Of a stretch of DNA of 64,000 nt, positions 8,555-17,556 are shown one piece after another. Location of the stretch: the NCBI GenBank assembly GCA_025462645.1, contig JAOAPB010000103.1, forward strand, positions 1-64,000, given 5' to 3'. Made by a program: the position numbers and the translations under genes. Under the pieces are notes generated by a model that saw nothing but the letters and a program-made list of their open reading frames with translations, was not told the origin of the DNA and ran no database searches. The DNA is from Edaphobacter sp. (lineage in GTDB: Bacteria; Acidobacteriota; Terriglobia; Terriglobales; Acidobacteriaceae). Position 1 is the first letter of the stretch, and every line of letters begins with the position of its first letter.

Positions 8555-8671
8555 ACTCCTGCACGAACGCCAACATCTGGCGACGAACTTTTCTATCCGC
8601 AAACGCAGACGACCACCCGACCACAAGCGCGCATCGCCACATAGTTCACTCGAGCACGTAAGCGGGTCCCC

Positions 8672-8706
8672 CCAATCCTTTCGCGCATTTGCGAAAGGGT
8701 GGGGTG
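8672..8706. repeat. REP-like hairpin, copy 1
   Basis: An imperfect inverted repeat whose arms are caatcctttcgc and gcgaaagggtgggg, separated by a few bases. The same hairpin (catccttcgcgcctttgcgaagggtggg) occurs at 29722-29754 in another intergenic context. This indicates a dispersed palindromic element and not a gene-specific terminator. Confidence 0.6.
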
Positions 8707-8738
8707 CCGTCGCCCTTGCAACCCTTCCCCCGCCTCTC

Positions 8739-8747
8739 TGCTAGCAT
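8739..8747 (+). promoter_or_regulatory. Extended -10 promoter of gltX copy 1
   Basis: TG-c-TAGCAT is an extended -10 element. The block ctgctagcatcgaagtttgg is repeated base for base before gltX copy 2 (45253 onward), and its first 13 bases again before kpsF (50141). Initiation about seven bases downstream would leave a leader of only ~10 bases before the ATG at 8764. Confidence 0.6.
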
Positions 8748-8763
8748 CGAAGTTTGGCCCACA

Positions 8764-10323
8764 ATGACTAGTCAAGACCACCAATCCCCCATCCGCGTCC
8801 GCATAGCACCCTCCCCCACCGGCGACCCCCACGTAGGCACGGCCTACATCGGCCTGCTCAACTATATCTACGCCCGCCAGCGCAACGGCAAATTCATCCT
8901 CCGCATCGAGGACACCGACCGCACCCGCTTCGTAGCCAGCTCCGAACAAATGATCTTCGACGCCCTCCACTGGGTCGGCCTCACCTGGGCCGAAGGCCCC
9001 GACGTCGGCGGCCCCTTCGGCCCCTACCGCCAATCCGAGCGCACCGAAATCTACCGCGAGCACGCCGAAATCCTCCTCGCCAACGGGCACGCCTACCGCT
9101 GCTTCTGCACCGCCGAAGAGCTCGAAGCCGCCCGCAAACAGCAGATCGCCGCCAAGCTCGCACCACGCTACATAGGTACCTGCCGCGCGCTCACACCAGA
9201 GCAGATCGCCGCTAATCAAGCAGCAAACAAACCCTTCGTCATCCGCCTCGCCGTCCCCAACGAAGGCGCCACGGAATTCAAAGACGAACTCCGCGACGAC
9301 ATCCGCTTCGAGCACAACAACGTCGACGACCAGGTCCTCATGAAGTCCGACGGCTTCCCCACCTACCACCTCGCCAACGTCGTTGACGATCACCTCATGC
9401 AGATCACTGACGTAATCCGCGCCGAAGAGTGGATCTCCTCCACCCCCAAACACGTCCTGCTATACAAAGCCTTTGGCTGGCAGCAGCCGCGCTTCTGGCA
9501 CATGCCGCTCCTGCGCAATCTCGACAAATCAAAAATCTCTAAGCGCAAAAATCCCGTCTCCCTCATCTACTACAAGCAGGCCGGCTTCCTTCCCGAAGCC
9601 CTCATCAACTTCCTCGGCCTCATGGGCGGCGGCATGCCAGCGTTAGGATCGACGGACTCCGATCAGGTTCCGACACCCGCCACGTCCAAGAACGCACCTT
9701 CATCGCCCATAGCTCCGGCAAAACCCAGCGAGTCAGACATCTTCACCCTCGATGACATGATCAAGCGCTACCGCATCGAAAACATCCGCCTCGGCGGCCC
9801 CGTCTTCGACCTCACCAAGCTCAAGTGGCTCAACGGCGAGTACCTCCGCGCCCTCGCCCCCGAAGCCTTCTTCACCGCCGTTCGCACCCAGGTCTTCGGC
9901 GACGACTACCTCCGCCAGATCTCCGCCCTCATGCAAACCCGCATCGAGACCCTAGCCCAGTTCGGCGACATCACCGCCTTCTTCTTCCAGGACAACGTCC
10001 TCTCCACGCAGGAAGTCTTCCTCCCCAAAAAGCGCACCCTCGAAGAAACCCTCGCCTTCGCCGCCGAACAACTCACTGTCCTCGAAGCCCTGGATTCGTC
10101 AGCCTGGACCCACGAAGCCATGGAGCCGGTCCTGAAAAAACTAGGCGAAGAAAAGTCCTGGTCCGTCAAAGAAAACTTCATGCTCCTCCGCGCCATCATT
10201 ACCGGCAGCACCATGTCCCCCCCACTCCTCGAAAGCCTCGTCATCTTCGGCAAAGCCCGCACCCTCGACCGCCTACGCCGCTTCCTGGAAACACAAAAGA
10301 AACAAGCCACCGCCAAAAAGTAG
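8764..10323 (+). CDS. gltX: Glutamyl-tRNA synthetase, copy 1
   Basis: 519 residues. It charges tRNA with glutamate in the cytoplasm. Class I signatures are present: APSPTGDPHVGTAYIG (HIGH motif as HVGT) near residue 23 and SKISKRKNP (KMSKS motif) near 255. A zinc-type motif CFC...Y...C occurs in the first third. A second complete gltX lies at 45278-46771, and the two proteins are nearly identical over long stretches. This copy has an extra ~25-residue Ser/Pro/Ala-rich loop after GLMGGGMP. The ATG at 8764 corresponds to the start region of copy 2. Whether one copy is non-discriminating, or specific to tRNA-Gln, cannot be decided here. Confidence 0.97.
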   Translation: MTSQDHQSPIRVRIAPSPTGDPHVGTAYIGLLNYIYARQRNGKFILRIEDTDRTRFVASSEQMIFDALHWVGLTWAEGPDVGGPFGPYRQSERTEIYREHAEILLANGHAYRCFCTAEELEAARKQQIAAKLAPRYIGTCRALTPEQIAANQAANKPFVIRLAVPNEGATEFKDELRDDIRFEHNNVDDQVLMKSDGFPTYHLANVVDDHLMQITDVIRAEEWISSTPKHVLLYKAFGWQQPRFWHMPLLRNLDKSKISKRKNPVSLIYYKQAGFLPEALINFLGLMGGGMPALGSTDSDQVPTPATSKNAPSSPIAPAKPSESDIFTLDDMIKRYRIENIRLGGPVFDLTKLKWLNGEYLRALAPEAFFTAVRTQVFGDDYLRQISALMQTRIETLAQFGDITAFFFQDNVLSTQEVFLPKKRTLEETLAFAAEQLTVLEALDSSAWTHEAMEPVLKKLGEEKSWSVKENFMLLRAIITGSTMSPPLLESLVIFGKARTLDRLRRFLETQKKQATAKK

Positions 10324-10340
10324 CCTCGCTGGGACCAAAA

Positions 10341-10373
10341 GGCCGGCACACCTGCTAACCCAGTGTGCCGGCC
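10341..10373. terminator. Hairpin terminator after gltX copy 1
   Basis: A perfect 11-bp stem (ggccggcacac / gtgtgccggcc) with an 11-base loop lies 18 bases after the gltX stop and is followed by tcttctc. The T tract is weak, but position and stem strength fit a Rho-independent terminator. Confidence 0.65.
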
Positions 10374-10478
10374 TCTTCTCGTAGCAGACTTGTCACTCTC
10401 CTGTCACGTCCCAGAAACAAGGGGGCGCTAGATTCGCTGGATATCTGTTTTTCAAATTCTCCAGCGAGGTTTCTCCCC

Positions 10479-12659
10479 GTGGCCACCGACCGTCGCACAT
10501 TCCTGCAGCTATTGAGCGCCAGCGCACTCACCGCATCCTTCCCGGCAAGCATCGCCAAGGCGCTCGATATCCCCGCCAACAACCGCACCAGCAGCATCAA
10601 CGACGTCGAGCACATCGTCATCATGATGCAGGAGAACCGCTCCTTCGATCACTACTTCGGCAGCCTCCGCGGCGTCCGCGGCTTCGGCGACCCCCGCGCC
10701 GTCACCCTCCCCTCCGGAAACCCGGTATGGCATCAGCCCAACGGCGGCAACAACTACGTCCTCCCCTTCCACCCCGGCGCACCGAACCTCGGCCTTCAGT
10801 TTCTCGAGGACCTCGCCCACGACTGGACCACAACGCACGCCGCCTGGAACGAGGGCAATAACGACCAGTGGGTCCCGCAGAAGGGCACCACCACCATGGC
10901 CCACCTCACACGCAGCGACATACCCTACCACTACGCGCTCGCCGACGCCTTCACCGTCTGCGACGCCTACCACTGTTCCTTCCTCGGAGCCACGGACCCC
11001 AACCGCTACTACATGTGGACAGGCTGGATCGGCAACGACGGCAAAAACGGCGGTCCCGTCCTCGACAACTCCGAAGCCGGCTACGACTGGTCCACCTACC
11101 CCGAGCTTCTCCAAAACGCTGGCGTCTCCTGGAAGATCTATCAGGACATCGGCGAAGGTCTCGACGCCAGCGGCGCCTGGGGTTGGACCGGCGACAAACC
11201 CTACATCGGCAACTACGGCGACAACTCCCTGCTCTACTTCCACCAGTACCAGAACGCTCCGCAGGGCTCTCCCCTCGCTGAGAAGGCGCGCACCGGCACC
11301 AACATTCTCAAAGGCGGCACGCTCTTCGATATCTTCAAGCAGGACGTAAGCTCAGGCAATCTCCCCCAGGTCTCCTGGGTCGTAGCCCCCGAAGCCTACA
11401 CCGAGCACCCCAACTGGCCCGCAAACTACGGCGCATGGTACGTCTCGCAGATCCTCGATCTCCTTACCGTAAATCCCGAGGTCTGGAGCAAAACCGCCTT
11501 CTTCCTCATGTACGACGAGAACGACGGCTTCTTCGACCACGTCGTGCCACCTACCGCCCCGGTATCCCGCGCACAGGGCATCTCCACCGTCGATACTGCC
11601 AATGAGATCTTCCCCGGCAGCTCCGGGTTTCCCATGGGTCCCTACGGACTCGGTCTCCGCGTCCCCATGGTCGTCATCTCGCCCTGGAGCAAAGGCGGCT
11701 GGGTCAACTCCGAGGTCTTCGATCACACCTCGCTCATCCGCTTCATCGAAGCTCGCTTCGGCAAGCAATACCCCGGCATCAAGGAGCAGAACATCACCCC
11801 TTGGCGCCACGCCGTTGCAGGCGACCTGACCTCGGCCTTTAACTTCAAATCCCCCAACGACGCAAAGGTTCCCCTGCCCAGCACTGTCTCTTACCTGCCG
11901 CCCGACAACGCGCGTCATCCCGACTACAAGCCCACACCACCCGCCGATCAGGTCCTGCCTACGCAGGAGCCCGGAACCCGCCCCGCTCGCGCCGTGCCCT
12001 ATGATCTCCACGTTCAGGGCCACGCCGACCTCCACAACCAGACCCTCAAGCTCGACTTCAGCAACACCGGAAAGGCCGCCGCGGTCTACCAGGTCCGCTC
12101 CGGCAACACCAAAACCGGTCCCTGGACCTACACTGTCACGCCACGCACAGAGGTCTCAGACGTCTGGCCTCTCGCTGCCGACCCAGCCGGCGCCTACGAC
12201 CTCTCCGTCTACGGCCCGAACGGCTTCCTGCGCTCCTTCAAAGGCAGCACCTCCACCCAGAACGCAGCCAATCTCCACGTCTCGGTTCGCTACAGTGAAG
12301 CCCACAGATCCGACCTCGGCGAGAACGACCGTAGCGTCGAGGACAGCCAGAGCATCATGCTCGACATCGTCAATCGGGGCACAACCACCCAGGTCACCGT
12401 TCTCGACGTCTACACGGGCGCCAGGACCACCCACACTCTCGAGTCCGGCGAAGAGCTCAACAGGCGCTGGTCTCTAGAGAAGTTCCATGGCTGGTATGAC
12501 CTTGTCGTAGAGGTCAACTCCGACTCCAGCTTCCAGCGCCGCATCGCAGGCCACATCGAAACGGGAGAAGACAGCATGACCGATCCCGCAATCGCAGCCC
12601 CAACCCAACAATCACGGATCCTCCCGGCCAAAAACTCGTCACCCCCCGTACTTGCCTAA
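10479..12659 (+). CDS. Phospholipase C, phosphoesterase family, Tat-exported
   Basis: 726 residues from a GTG at 10479 with GCGAGG eight bases upstream; the Tat motif DRRTFLQLLS starts three residues in. The catalytic domain (PF04185) shows VIMMQENRSFDHYFGSLRG near the N-terminus and MYDENDGFFDHVVPP in the middle. The C-terminus holds two copies of the bacterial phospholipase C C-terminal beta domain (PF05506 type). The enzyme cleaves phosphatidylcholine-like lipids outside the cytoplasm and is often linked to phosphate or choline supply. A second secreted phosphoesterase follows 59 bases later, so the two may form a unit. Confidence 0.9.
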   Translation: MATDRRTFLQLLSASALTASFPASIAKALDIPANNRTSSINDVEHIVIMMQENRSFDHYFGSLRGVRGFGDPRAVTLPSGNPVWHQPNGGNNYVLPFHPGAPNLGLQFLEDLAHDWTTTHAAWNEGNNDQWVPQKGTTTMAHLTRSDIPYHYALADAFTVCDAYHCSFLGATDPNRYYMWTGWIGNDGKNGGPVLDNSEAGYDWSTYPELLQNAGVSWKIYQDIGEGLDASGAWGWTGDKPYIGNYGDNSLLYFHQYQNAPQGSPLAEKARTGTNILKGGTLFDIFKQDVSSGNLPQVSWVVAPEAYTEHPNWPANYGAWYVSQILDLLTVNPEVWSKTAFFLMYDENDGFFDHVVPPTAPVSRAQGISTVDTANEIFPGSSGFPMGPYGLGLRVPMVVISPWSKGGWVNSEVFDHTSLIRFIEARFGKQYPGIKEQNITPWRHAVAGDLTSAFNFKSPNDAKVPLPSTVSYLPPDNARHPDYKPTPPADQVLPTQEPGTRPARAVPYDLHVQGHADLHNQTLKLDFSNTGKAAAVYQVRSGNTKTGPWTYTVTPRTEVSDVWPLAADPAGAYDLSVYGPNGFLRSFKGSTSTQNAANLHVSVRYSEAHRSDLGENDRSVEDSQSIMLDIVNRGTTTQVTVLDVYTGARTTHTLESGEELNRRWSLEKFHGWYDLVVEVNSDSSFQRRIAGHIETGEDSMTDPAIAAPTQQSRILPAKNSSPPVLA

Positions 12660-12718
12660 ACGCTTGCCCATCGCTCTCTCAACATCTTTAGAGAACTCCA
12701 CAAATGAGGATAATCAGC

Positions 12719-14029
12719 ATGAAACTCCATAAATTTGCGTCGCTAGGTCTTTCCGTCTCCCTCGCGGGTGCTGGCTTTGCTCAGCAGGGTCCCGTCCCCA
12801 AGGGCATCCCACATCTCGACCACGTCTTCGTCATCATGATGGAGAATCACGGCTACAAGCAGATCGTCAACAATCCCAACGCGCCCTTCATCAACCATCT
12901 CACCGACACGGCCAACGTGGCCACCAACTACTTCGCCATTGCTCACCCCAGCTTGACAAATTATCTGGAGGTGGTTGGCGGATCGAACTTCGGCGTCCAG
13001 AGTGACAACTATCCAGATTGGCATAGCACTACATGCACTACCAATCTCTCCTCCGGCAGTGTCGCCACCGATAATCCTCCAACCCCGCGCATATGCCCCA
13101 TCGACGGCCATGGAACCGACGCCGTAACTCCAGCTATCGACCTGACCAATGAGACTTCCGGACCTCCTGGAACGATCAATATAGACGGCACCCAATCCAT
13201 CCCTGCCGACCACAACATTGTCGGCAAAACCATCGCCGATCAACTAGTCAACCAAAGCCTCAGGTGGAAGAGCTACCAGGAGAGCCTCCCGCTTACCGGA
13301 GCCGACAATATCGATTACAGCGACGGCTTCTTCTCAAATCTCACCGATTTCACCAAGATCCTACCTGTTCAGAACCCACCTCTCACTCAGGGCGATATTG
13401 TTGCCCTTTACGCTGCGAAGCACAACCCTTTCGCCTACTTCCGCGACATTCAGGAAGGATTCGACCCGCGCAACAGCCTCAAGAATGCCGTTGACTTCGA
13501 AGGTTCCCGTGGTCTCTTTGCTGACCTTGCCTCTGGTCACGTCCCATCCTTTTCCTTCATCGCTCCCAATCAATGTAACGATCAGCATGGTCGCGGCAAT
13601 GCCGGCCCATTCTGCAACTTCGATCCCAATGACAACGGCACCCAGGCCGGTCTCAACCCCGCTCTGATCCAGCGTGGAGATCTCACGGTCAAGCGTCTCG
13701 TGAAATCGATCAAGGCCTCGCCGGCATGGCACGACGGCAAGAACGCCATCGTGATCTTGTGGGATGAGAACGATTACGCCACTGTCCCTGAAACCAACCA
13801 GGTGCTCCTCATCGTCGACACCAACTACGGATATCGGGGAGTGCAAAGCAAAGCGAGCTACAACCACTTCTCGCTCCTCAAAACCATTGAGGCCGGGTTT
13901 GGCCTTCCATGCCTCAATCACGCCTGTGACGCCGACATTCACGTTATGTCTGATCTCTTCGCATCCAACAACCGCAGAACCGACGACGGCGATCAGGACG
14001 GCGACGATCAGGACGGTGACTATCGCTAA
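12719..14029 (+). CDS. Secreted phosphoesterase / acid-phosphatase-like protein
   Basis: About 436 residues from the ATG at 12719, with GAGGA 8-9 bases upstream; an ATG at 12704 would add five residues. The signal peptide ends near GAGFAQQ. The phosphoesterase family signature is HLDHVFVIMMENHGYKQI, and later VILWDENDYA supplies the second metal-binding region, as in AcpA-type enzymes. It follows the phospholipase C gene by 59 bases, which suggests joint phosphate scavenging. The C-terminus is an Asp/Gly-rich tail (DDGDQDGDDQDGDYR) encoded by a short internal repeat. Confidence 0.85.
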   Translation: MKLHKFASLGLSVSLAGAGFAQQGPVPKGIPHLDHVFVIMMENHGYKQIVNNPNAPFINHLTDTANVATNYFAIAHPSLTNYLEVVGGSNFGVQSDNYPDWHSTTCTTNLSSGSVATDNPPTPRICPIDGHGTDAVTPAIDLTNETSGPPGTINIDGTQSIPADHNIVGKTIADQLVNQSLRWKSYQESLPLTGADNIDYSDGFFSNLTDFTKILPVQNPPLTQGDIVALYAAKHNPFAYFRDIQEGFDPRNSLKNAVDFEGSRGLFADLASGHVPSFSFIAPNQCNDQHGRGNAGPFCNFDPNDNGTQAGLNPALIQRGDLTVKRLVKSIKASPAWHDGKNAIVILWDENDYATVPETNQVLLIVDTNYGYRGVQSKASYNHFSLLKTIEAGFGLPCLNHACDADIHVMSDLFASNNRRTDDGDQDGDDQDGDYR

Positions 14030-14051
14030 CCACAACCGGATAGACTGAGCG

Positions 14052-14089
14052 CGAGGTTGACGTGGCATTCACCAAGCCCGTCAACCTCG
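14052..14089. terminator. Hairpin terminator after the phosphoesterase gene
   Basis: An 11-bp stem (cgaggttgacg / cgtcaacctcg) with a 16-base loop, followed by ttta, 22 bases after the stop codon. Confidence 0.65.
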
Positions 14090-14468
14090 TTTAGCGTAGT
14101 AGAACGCGTGGCTCCTGTAGTGGAATCCATGGGCTGTACCTGGCTTAAGGCCTTGTGTTGGCACTGCCGGACCCGCGCGCTTTGAATCAGCGCTCACTCA
14201 ATGTTTAATCTCATCTCGTGTCTGACGTACGGACTCAATTCCCTGGCAGTGGCTCGCCAAAATTGAATCCGACGTAACTTACGTGGCATACCTCTCTGGT
14301 GTAATCTCGGCACCTAACTCATCCAGCGGGCTGCAACGCGACTTATCCATCTCCGCTGCGGCACTGTTATGCCGGGTTCAGTCTCGCCCGCACACACTGG
14401 CTCTCTGCACCACTGATTCCACAGAAAAGATGCTGTTATTGGACCCTACCTGTACCGAGATCCTCAGG
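14090..14468. other. Gap without a recognisable gene
   Basis: I see no coding region with a plausible start and composition between the terminator and the tetR stop. The only structure noted is the palindrome acgtaacttacgt at 14272-14284. Confidence 0.5.
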
Positions 14469-15053
14469 CTAAGTAATCGGCCTCGAACCGAGGATGAGGA
14501 TCTCCACGAGTCTTCTTGCGCTTTGCGCCCAGTCTGGCCCGGACGCCACATTCGAAACCCCGACAAGAGCCCGGAGCAGATCGAGTGGATCGAGATCGGG
14601 GCGGATGTCGCCGCTCTCGATGGCTCTCCCCACCAAGGCATGAATCGCGCCTTTGATCTGGGCGCCAGTTGCCTCGAATAGCTTCGAGGGACCTCCAACA
14701 ATCGTGTTCAGAGCAGGTGCGATGATCTGCTTCGCCGCGATGTAGTCGACGAAGAGCAACATCCAGGCCCGCAACGCCTCAATGGGAGGCATTGCTTCGG
14801 CGAACCTCCGCTCCGCTGCCGCCAGCTTTTCTACCTCGGTACGATAGACCGCTTCAAGGAGTGCATCGCGCGTAGGAAAGTGGCGGTACAGCGTTCCAGC
14901 ACCGATACCCGCCTGTTTTGCAACATCGTCCAGGCTGATGTTCGCACCCGACCGGGTGAAGGCATCCTTCGCGATCTCCAGGATGCGCTCGCGATTGCGT
15001 AGGGCATCGGCGCGCAGCTTGCGGACAACGGGTTTGGAGTGCTTGATGGACAT
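14469..15053 (-). CDS. TetR-family transcriptional regulator
   Basis: 194 residues. The N-terminal helix-turn-helix is typical: ILEIAKDAFTRSGANISLDD, then AKQAGIGAGTLYRHFPTRDA. The C-terminal ligand domain ends LVEILILGSR. The ATG at 15053 is preferred over a GTG at 15080 because the GTG would place part of the operator inside the gene. It is divergent from an SDR oxidoreductase gene, with two palindromes between them. It very likely represses that gene and itself. The ligand is unknown. Confidence 0.92.
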   Translation of the reverse strand: MSIKHSKPVVRKLRADALRNRERILEIAKDAFTRSGANISLDDVAKQAGIGAGTLYRHFPTRDALLEAVYRTEVEKLAAAERRFAEAMPPIEALRAWMLLFVDYIAAKQIIAPALNTIVGGPSKLFEATGAQIKGAIHALVGRAIESGDIRPDLDPLDLLRALVGVSNVASGPDWAQSARRLVEILILGSRPIT

Positions 15054-15064
15054 GAGAAAACTTT

Positions 15065-15115
15065 TTGCAACCGGAGACACCCTCCGCTTATCCTATGTTT
15101 CGGAGACACTCTCCG
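15065..15115 (+). promoter_or_regulatory. TetR operators overlapping the SDR promoter
   Basis: Two copies of a 15-base palindrome occur: cggagacaccctccg (15072-15086) and cggagacactctccg (15101-15115), spaced 29 bases start to start. The first lies between a -35-like ttgcaa (15065-15070) and a -10-like tatcct (15089-15094). Binding there would block transcription of the SDR gene. Confidence 0.7.
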
Positions 15116-15192
15116 TTTTATCCGCACAAGTGGCGGGTCGTCAATCATGGTGCGCACGCACCTCGAAGTATCCGGTAAGCAGGAGGAAGAGA

Positions 15193-16173
15193 ATGGCAAA
15201 CGTATTTGGCGCGACCTCAATAACGGAAGATGTCTTGTCCGGTGTGAATTTGCAGGGTAAAAGGATTCTGGTTACCGGCGTTTCGGCTGGACTCGGGATC
15301 GAGACTGCGCGGTCTCTCGCTGCGCATGGCGCACAGGTTGTGGGTGCGGCACGGGATTTGACCAAGGCTGAAGCGGCGACTGCACAGGTGCGAACGGACG
15401 CAGCGGCCCATGGTGGAAGCTTCGAGCTTGTTGCACTCGATCTTGTCAGCCTTAAGAGCGTGCGTGCCTGTGCCGACGCCCTCTTGGCAAAGGGTGAACC
15501 GTTCGATGTAGTCATCGCAAATGCTGGAGTCATGGCCACACCGTTCGGACATACTGCGGATGGCTTTGAAACACAGTTCGGCACCAATCACCTGGGCCAC
15601 TTTGTTTTCGTCAACCGGATCGCGCCGCTTATCCGCGCAGGAGGAAGATTGGTCAATCTGTCCTCTTCAGGTCACCGCTTCTCCAACGTCGACCTCGAAG
15701 ATCCCAACTTTGAGCGGACCCCCTATGACCCGTTTGCTGCGTACGGACGATCGAAGACAGCGAACATCCTCTTTGCCGTAGCCTTCGACCAGCGGCACCG
15801 GCAGCGTGGCGTACGCGCTGCGGCCGTGCATCCAGGGGGCATACAGACCGAGCTGGGCCGCCACATAGACCCGAGCCATCTGCAAGCCATGGTCGACCAA
15901 ATCAGTAAGCAACTCGCAGCGGAGGGTAAGGGTCCCTTCCAGTTCAAGACGATCCCGCAAGGAGCCGCAACTTCGGTGTGGGCCGGCGTAGTTGCTTCGG
16001 CTGACGAGATCGGAGGCCAGTATTGCGAGAACTGCCACGTGGGCCACATCGTCGCGGACGATGTGACCATCAGCCCCATCAGCGAAGGAGTACGCGGGTA
16101 TGCACTGGATCCGAAGAATGCTGAAGCGCTCTGGAAGAAGAGTGAAGAACTGGTTGGTGAGTCCTTCGAGTAA
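15193..16173 (+). CDS. Short-chain dehydrogenase/reductase, retinol-dehydrogenase-like
   Basis: 326 residues from the ATG at 15193, with AGGAGGAAGAG upstream. The Rossmann motif is TGVSAGLG, then NAGVM, with a catalytic Ser in NLSSSG and YGRSK as the YxxxK pair. The length and an insert after the active site fit the larger retinol/oxidoreductase-type SDRs, which use NADP(H). The substrate is unknown. Divergence from tetR and the two operators suggest induction by a small molecule, perhaps a detoxification role. Confidence 0.9.
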   Translation: MANVFGATSITEDVLSGVNLQGKRILVTGVSAGLGIETARSLAAHGAQVVGAARDLTKAEAATAQVRTDAAAHGGSFELVALDLVSLKSVRACADALLAKGEPFDVVIANAGVMATPFGHTADGFETQFGTNHLGHFVFVNRIAPLIRAGGRLVNLSSSGHRFSNVDLEDPNFERTPYDPFAAYGRSKTANILFAVAFDQRHRQRGVRAAAVHPGGIQTELGRHIDPSHLQAMVDQISKQLAAEGKGPFQFKTIPQGAATSVWAGVVASADEIGGQYCENCHVGHIVADDVTISPISEGVRGYALDPKNAEALWKKSEELVGESFE

Positions 16174-16224
16174 TCGGATTTCAGAGTTGTAGAGGCAATC
16201 AACGTCATTATTCAACCTGAGTCT

Positions 16225-16251
16225 GTCGGTGGAGGCTTACGCCCCACCGAC
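16225..16251. terminator. Hairpin after the SDR gene
   Basis: The arms gtcggtgg and ccaccgac enclose a further ggc/gcc pair, 51 bases past the stop codon. There is no T tract, so termination is only possible. Confidence 0.4.
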
Positions 16252-16618
16252 AACCTACTATGGATTGTTTTTGAACGCTTGGAGCGGCATCGACGGACAT
16301 CTTATGGGACGAGTATCAACAAACATTCCATAATGAAACAAAGCAGTCTCAATGGCCCCATTCTAAGCAGGCATAAGCAGGCAAGGATGGGGCACTCACC
16401 TTACTAAAGAACGTCATCCCGAGTGAACCCTCCGGCGAATCGTGGGTGCAGGCGTGTCTCAGGGCTGAGAAGAGCCATCCGTTACATCTGATTCAATGAG
16501 TTATACTATTCAGGTTGTGACCGCAGAGGTCGCGGTCGAGGCCCCGCCATTCAAATCGGAGCCCTCGATTGAATGGCTCATAGCGTAACTTCAATAAAGT
16601 TTTATTCGTTCTCTGTTC
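16252..16618. other. Gap with a possible promoter only
   Basis: No gene is seen. A -10-like TATACT at about 16502 could serve the downstream deacetylase gene. A stretch near 16405 (gtcatcccgagtgaacc) may be a diverged copy of the repeat at 525-588. Confidence 0.4.
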
Positions 16619-17491
16619 ATGGCCTCCCGTCTCATCATCAACGCGGACGACTTTGGCCTTACCCCCGGCGTCAATCGCGCCATCGCTGAACTCCACCAAT
16701 CCAAAGCTCTCACCTCTGCCACCCTCATGGCCACCGGCTCTGCATTTGACGATGCCGTCATCGTCGCCCGCGCCAACCCGACCCTTGGCGTAGGCTGCCA
16801 CCTCGTCTTCACCGATGGCACTCCTGTCTCTCCTCCCGACACCATCCCCACCCTCATCGGAGCCGACGGCAAAACCTTCCGACCCTCCCTCATAGATTTT
16901 GTTCAGGCTCTCCTACGCGGCACCATCCGTGAAGGCGATATCGAACGCGAAGCCATCGCCCAGATTCAAAAGCTCCAGCGCTCCGGCATAGACATCACCC
17001 ATGTCGACACCCACAAACATACCCACCTCTTCCCTGCCGTCGCCCGCCCCCTTCTCCGTGTCCTCGAGCGCACCTCGATCACTGCTATCCGCAATCCCTT
17101 CGAGCCAGCCTTCTCGCAGCAGTTCGCACATGCCGGCTTAAAACGACGTATGCAGCTCGCCCTCCTCCATCGCCTCCAACCTCGCTTCAACCGGCTCAGC
17201 AAACCTCACGTTCACACTACCGACGGCACCCTCGGCGTCTCCGCCACCGGAAACCTCACACGCACCACTCTCTCTGAGGTACTCTCCACCCTTCCCGAAT
17301 CCGGCACCTTCGAGCTCGTCTGTCACCCCGGCTACAACGATGCCGACCTGGACCGCATCCCCACCCGCCTCCGAGCTCATCGTGAGGTCGAGATGCAGGC
17401 TCTCCTCTCGATAATCCCCTCTATGTCGCAACCAAACGCCCCCGAACTCATCCACTACGGTAGTCTCGGCAATGGCGACATCCTCGCGTAA
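16619..17491 (+). CDS. YdjC/ChbG/HpnK-family carbohydrate deacetylase
   Basis: 290 residues. The metal-binding motifs of the family are visible: LIINADDFGLTPGVN at the N-terminus and HVDTHKHTHLFP in the middle, ending with CHPGYND. Such enzymes remove acetyl groups from sugar derivatives; HpnK acts in hopanoid side-chain synthesis and ChbG on chitooligosaccharides. The next gene, 65 bases on, is bshA, whose product is deacetylated in bacillithiol synthesis. A link to that step is conceivable, though the known BshB belongs to a different family. Confidence 0.85.
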   Translation: MASRLIINADDFGLTPGVNRAIAELHQSKALTSATLMATGSAFDDAVIVARANPTLGVGCHLVFTDGTPVSPPDTIPTLIGADGKTFRPSLIDFVQALLRGTIREGDIEREAIAQIQKLQRSGIDITHVDTHKHTHLFPAVARPLLRVLERTSITAIRNPFEPAFSQQFAHAGLKRRMQLALLHRLQPRFNRLSKPHVHTTDGTLGVSATGNLTRTTLSEVLSTLPESGTFELVCHPGYNDADLDRIPTRLRAHREVEMQALLSIIPSMSQPNAPELIHYGSLGNGDILA

Positions 17492-17556
17492 CGGCTCTCC
17501 TGTCCCCTGGCAGGATAGGAAATCTTCCTTCAACCAGCTACGGGCGTAGGAGGCCT

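Noticed and set aside
8593-9453. 286-codon minus-strand frame opposite gltX copy 1
   Set aside because: A frame with the same composition (e.g. VNDVGEVVGGEAVGLH and VDDIGEVVGGKAVGLH) appears opposite gltX copy 2, so it follows from the sense sequence.
14283-14681. 132-codon plus-strand frame before and over the end of tetR
   Set aside because: More than half overlaps tetR antisense; no ribosome-binding site, no domain.
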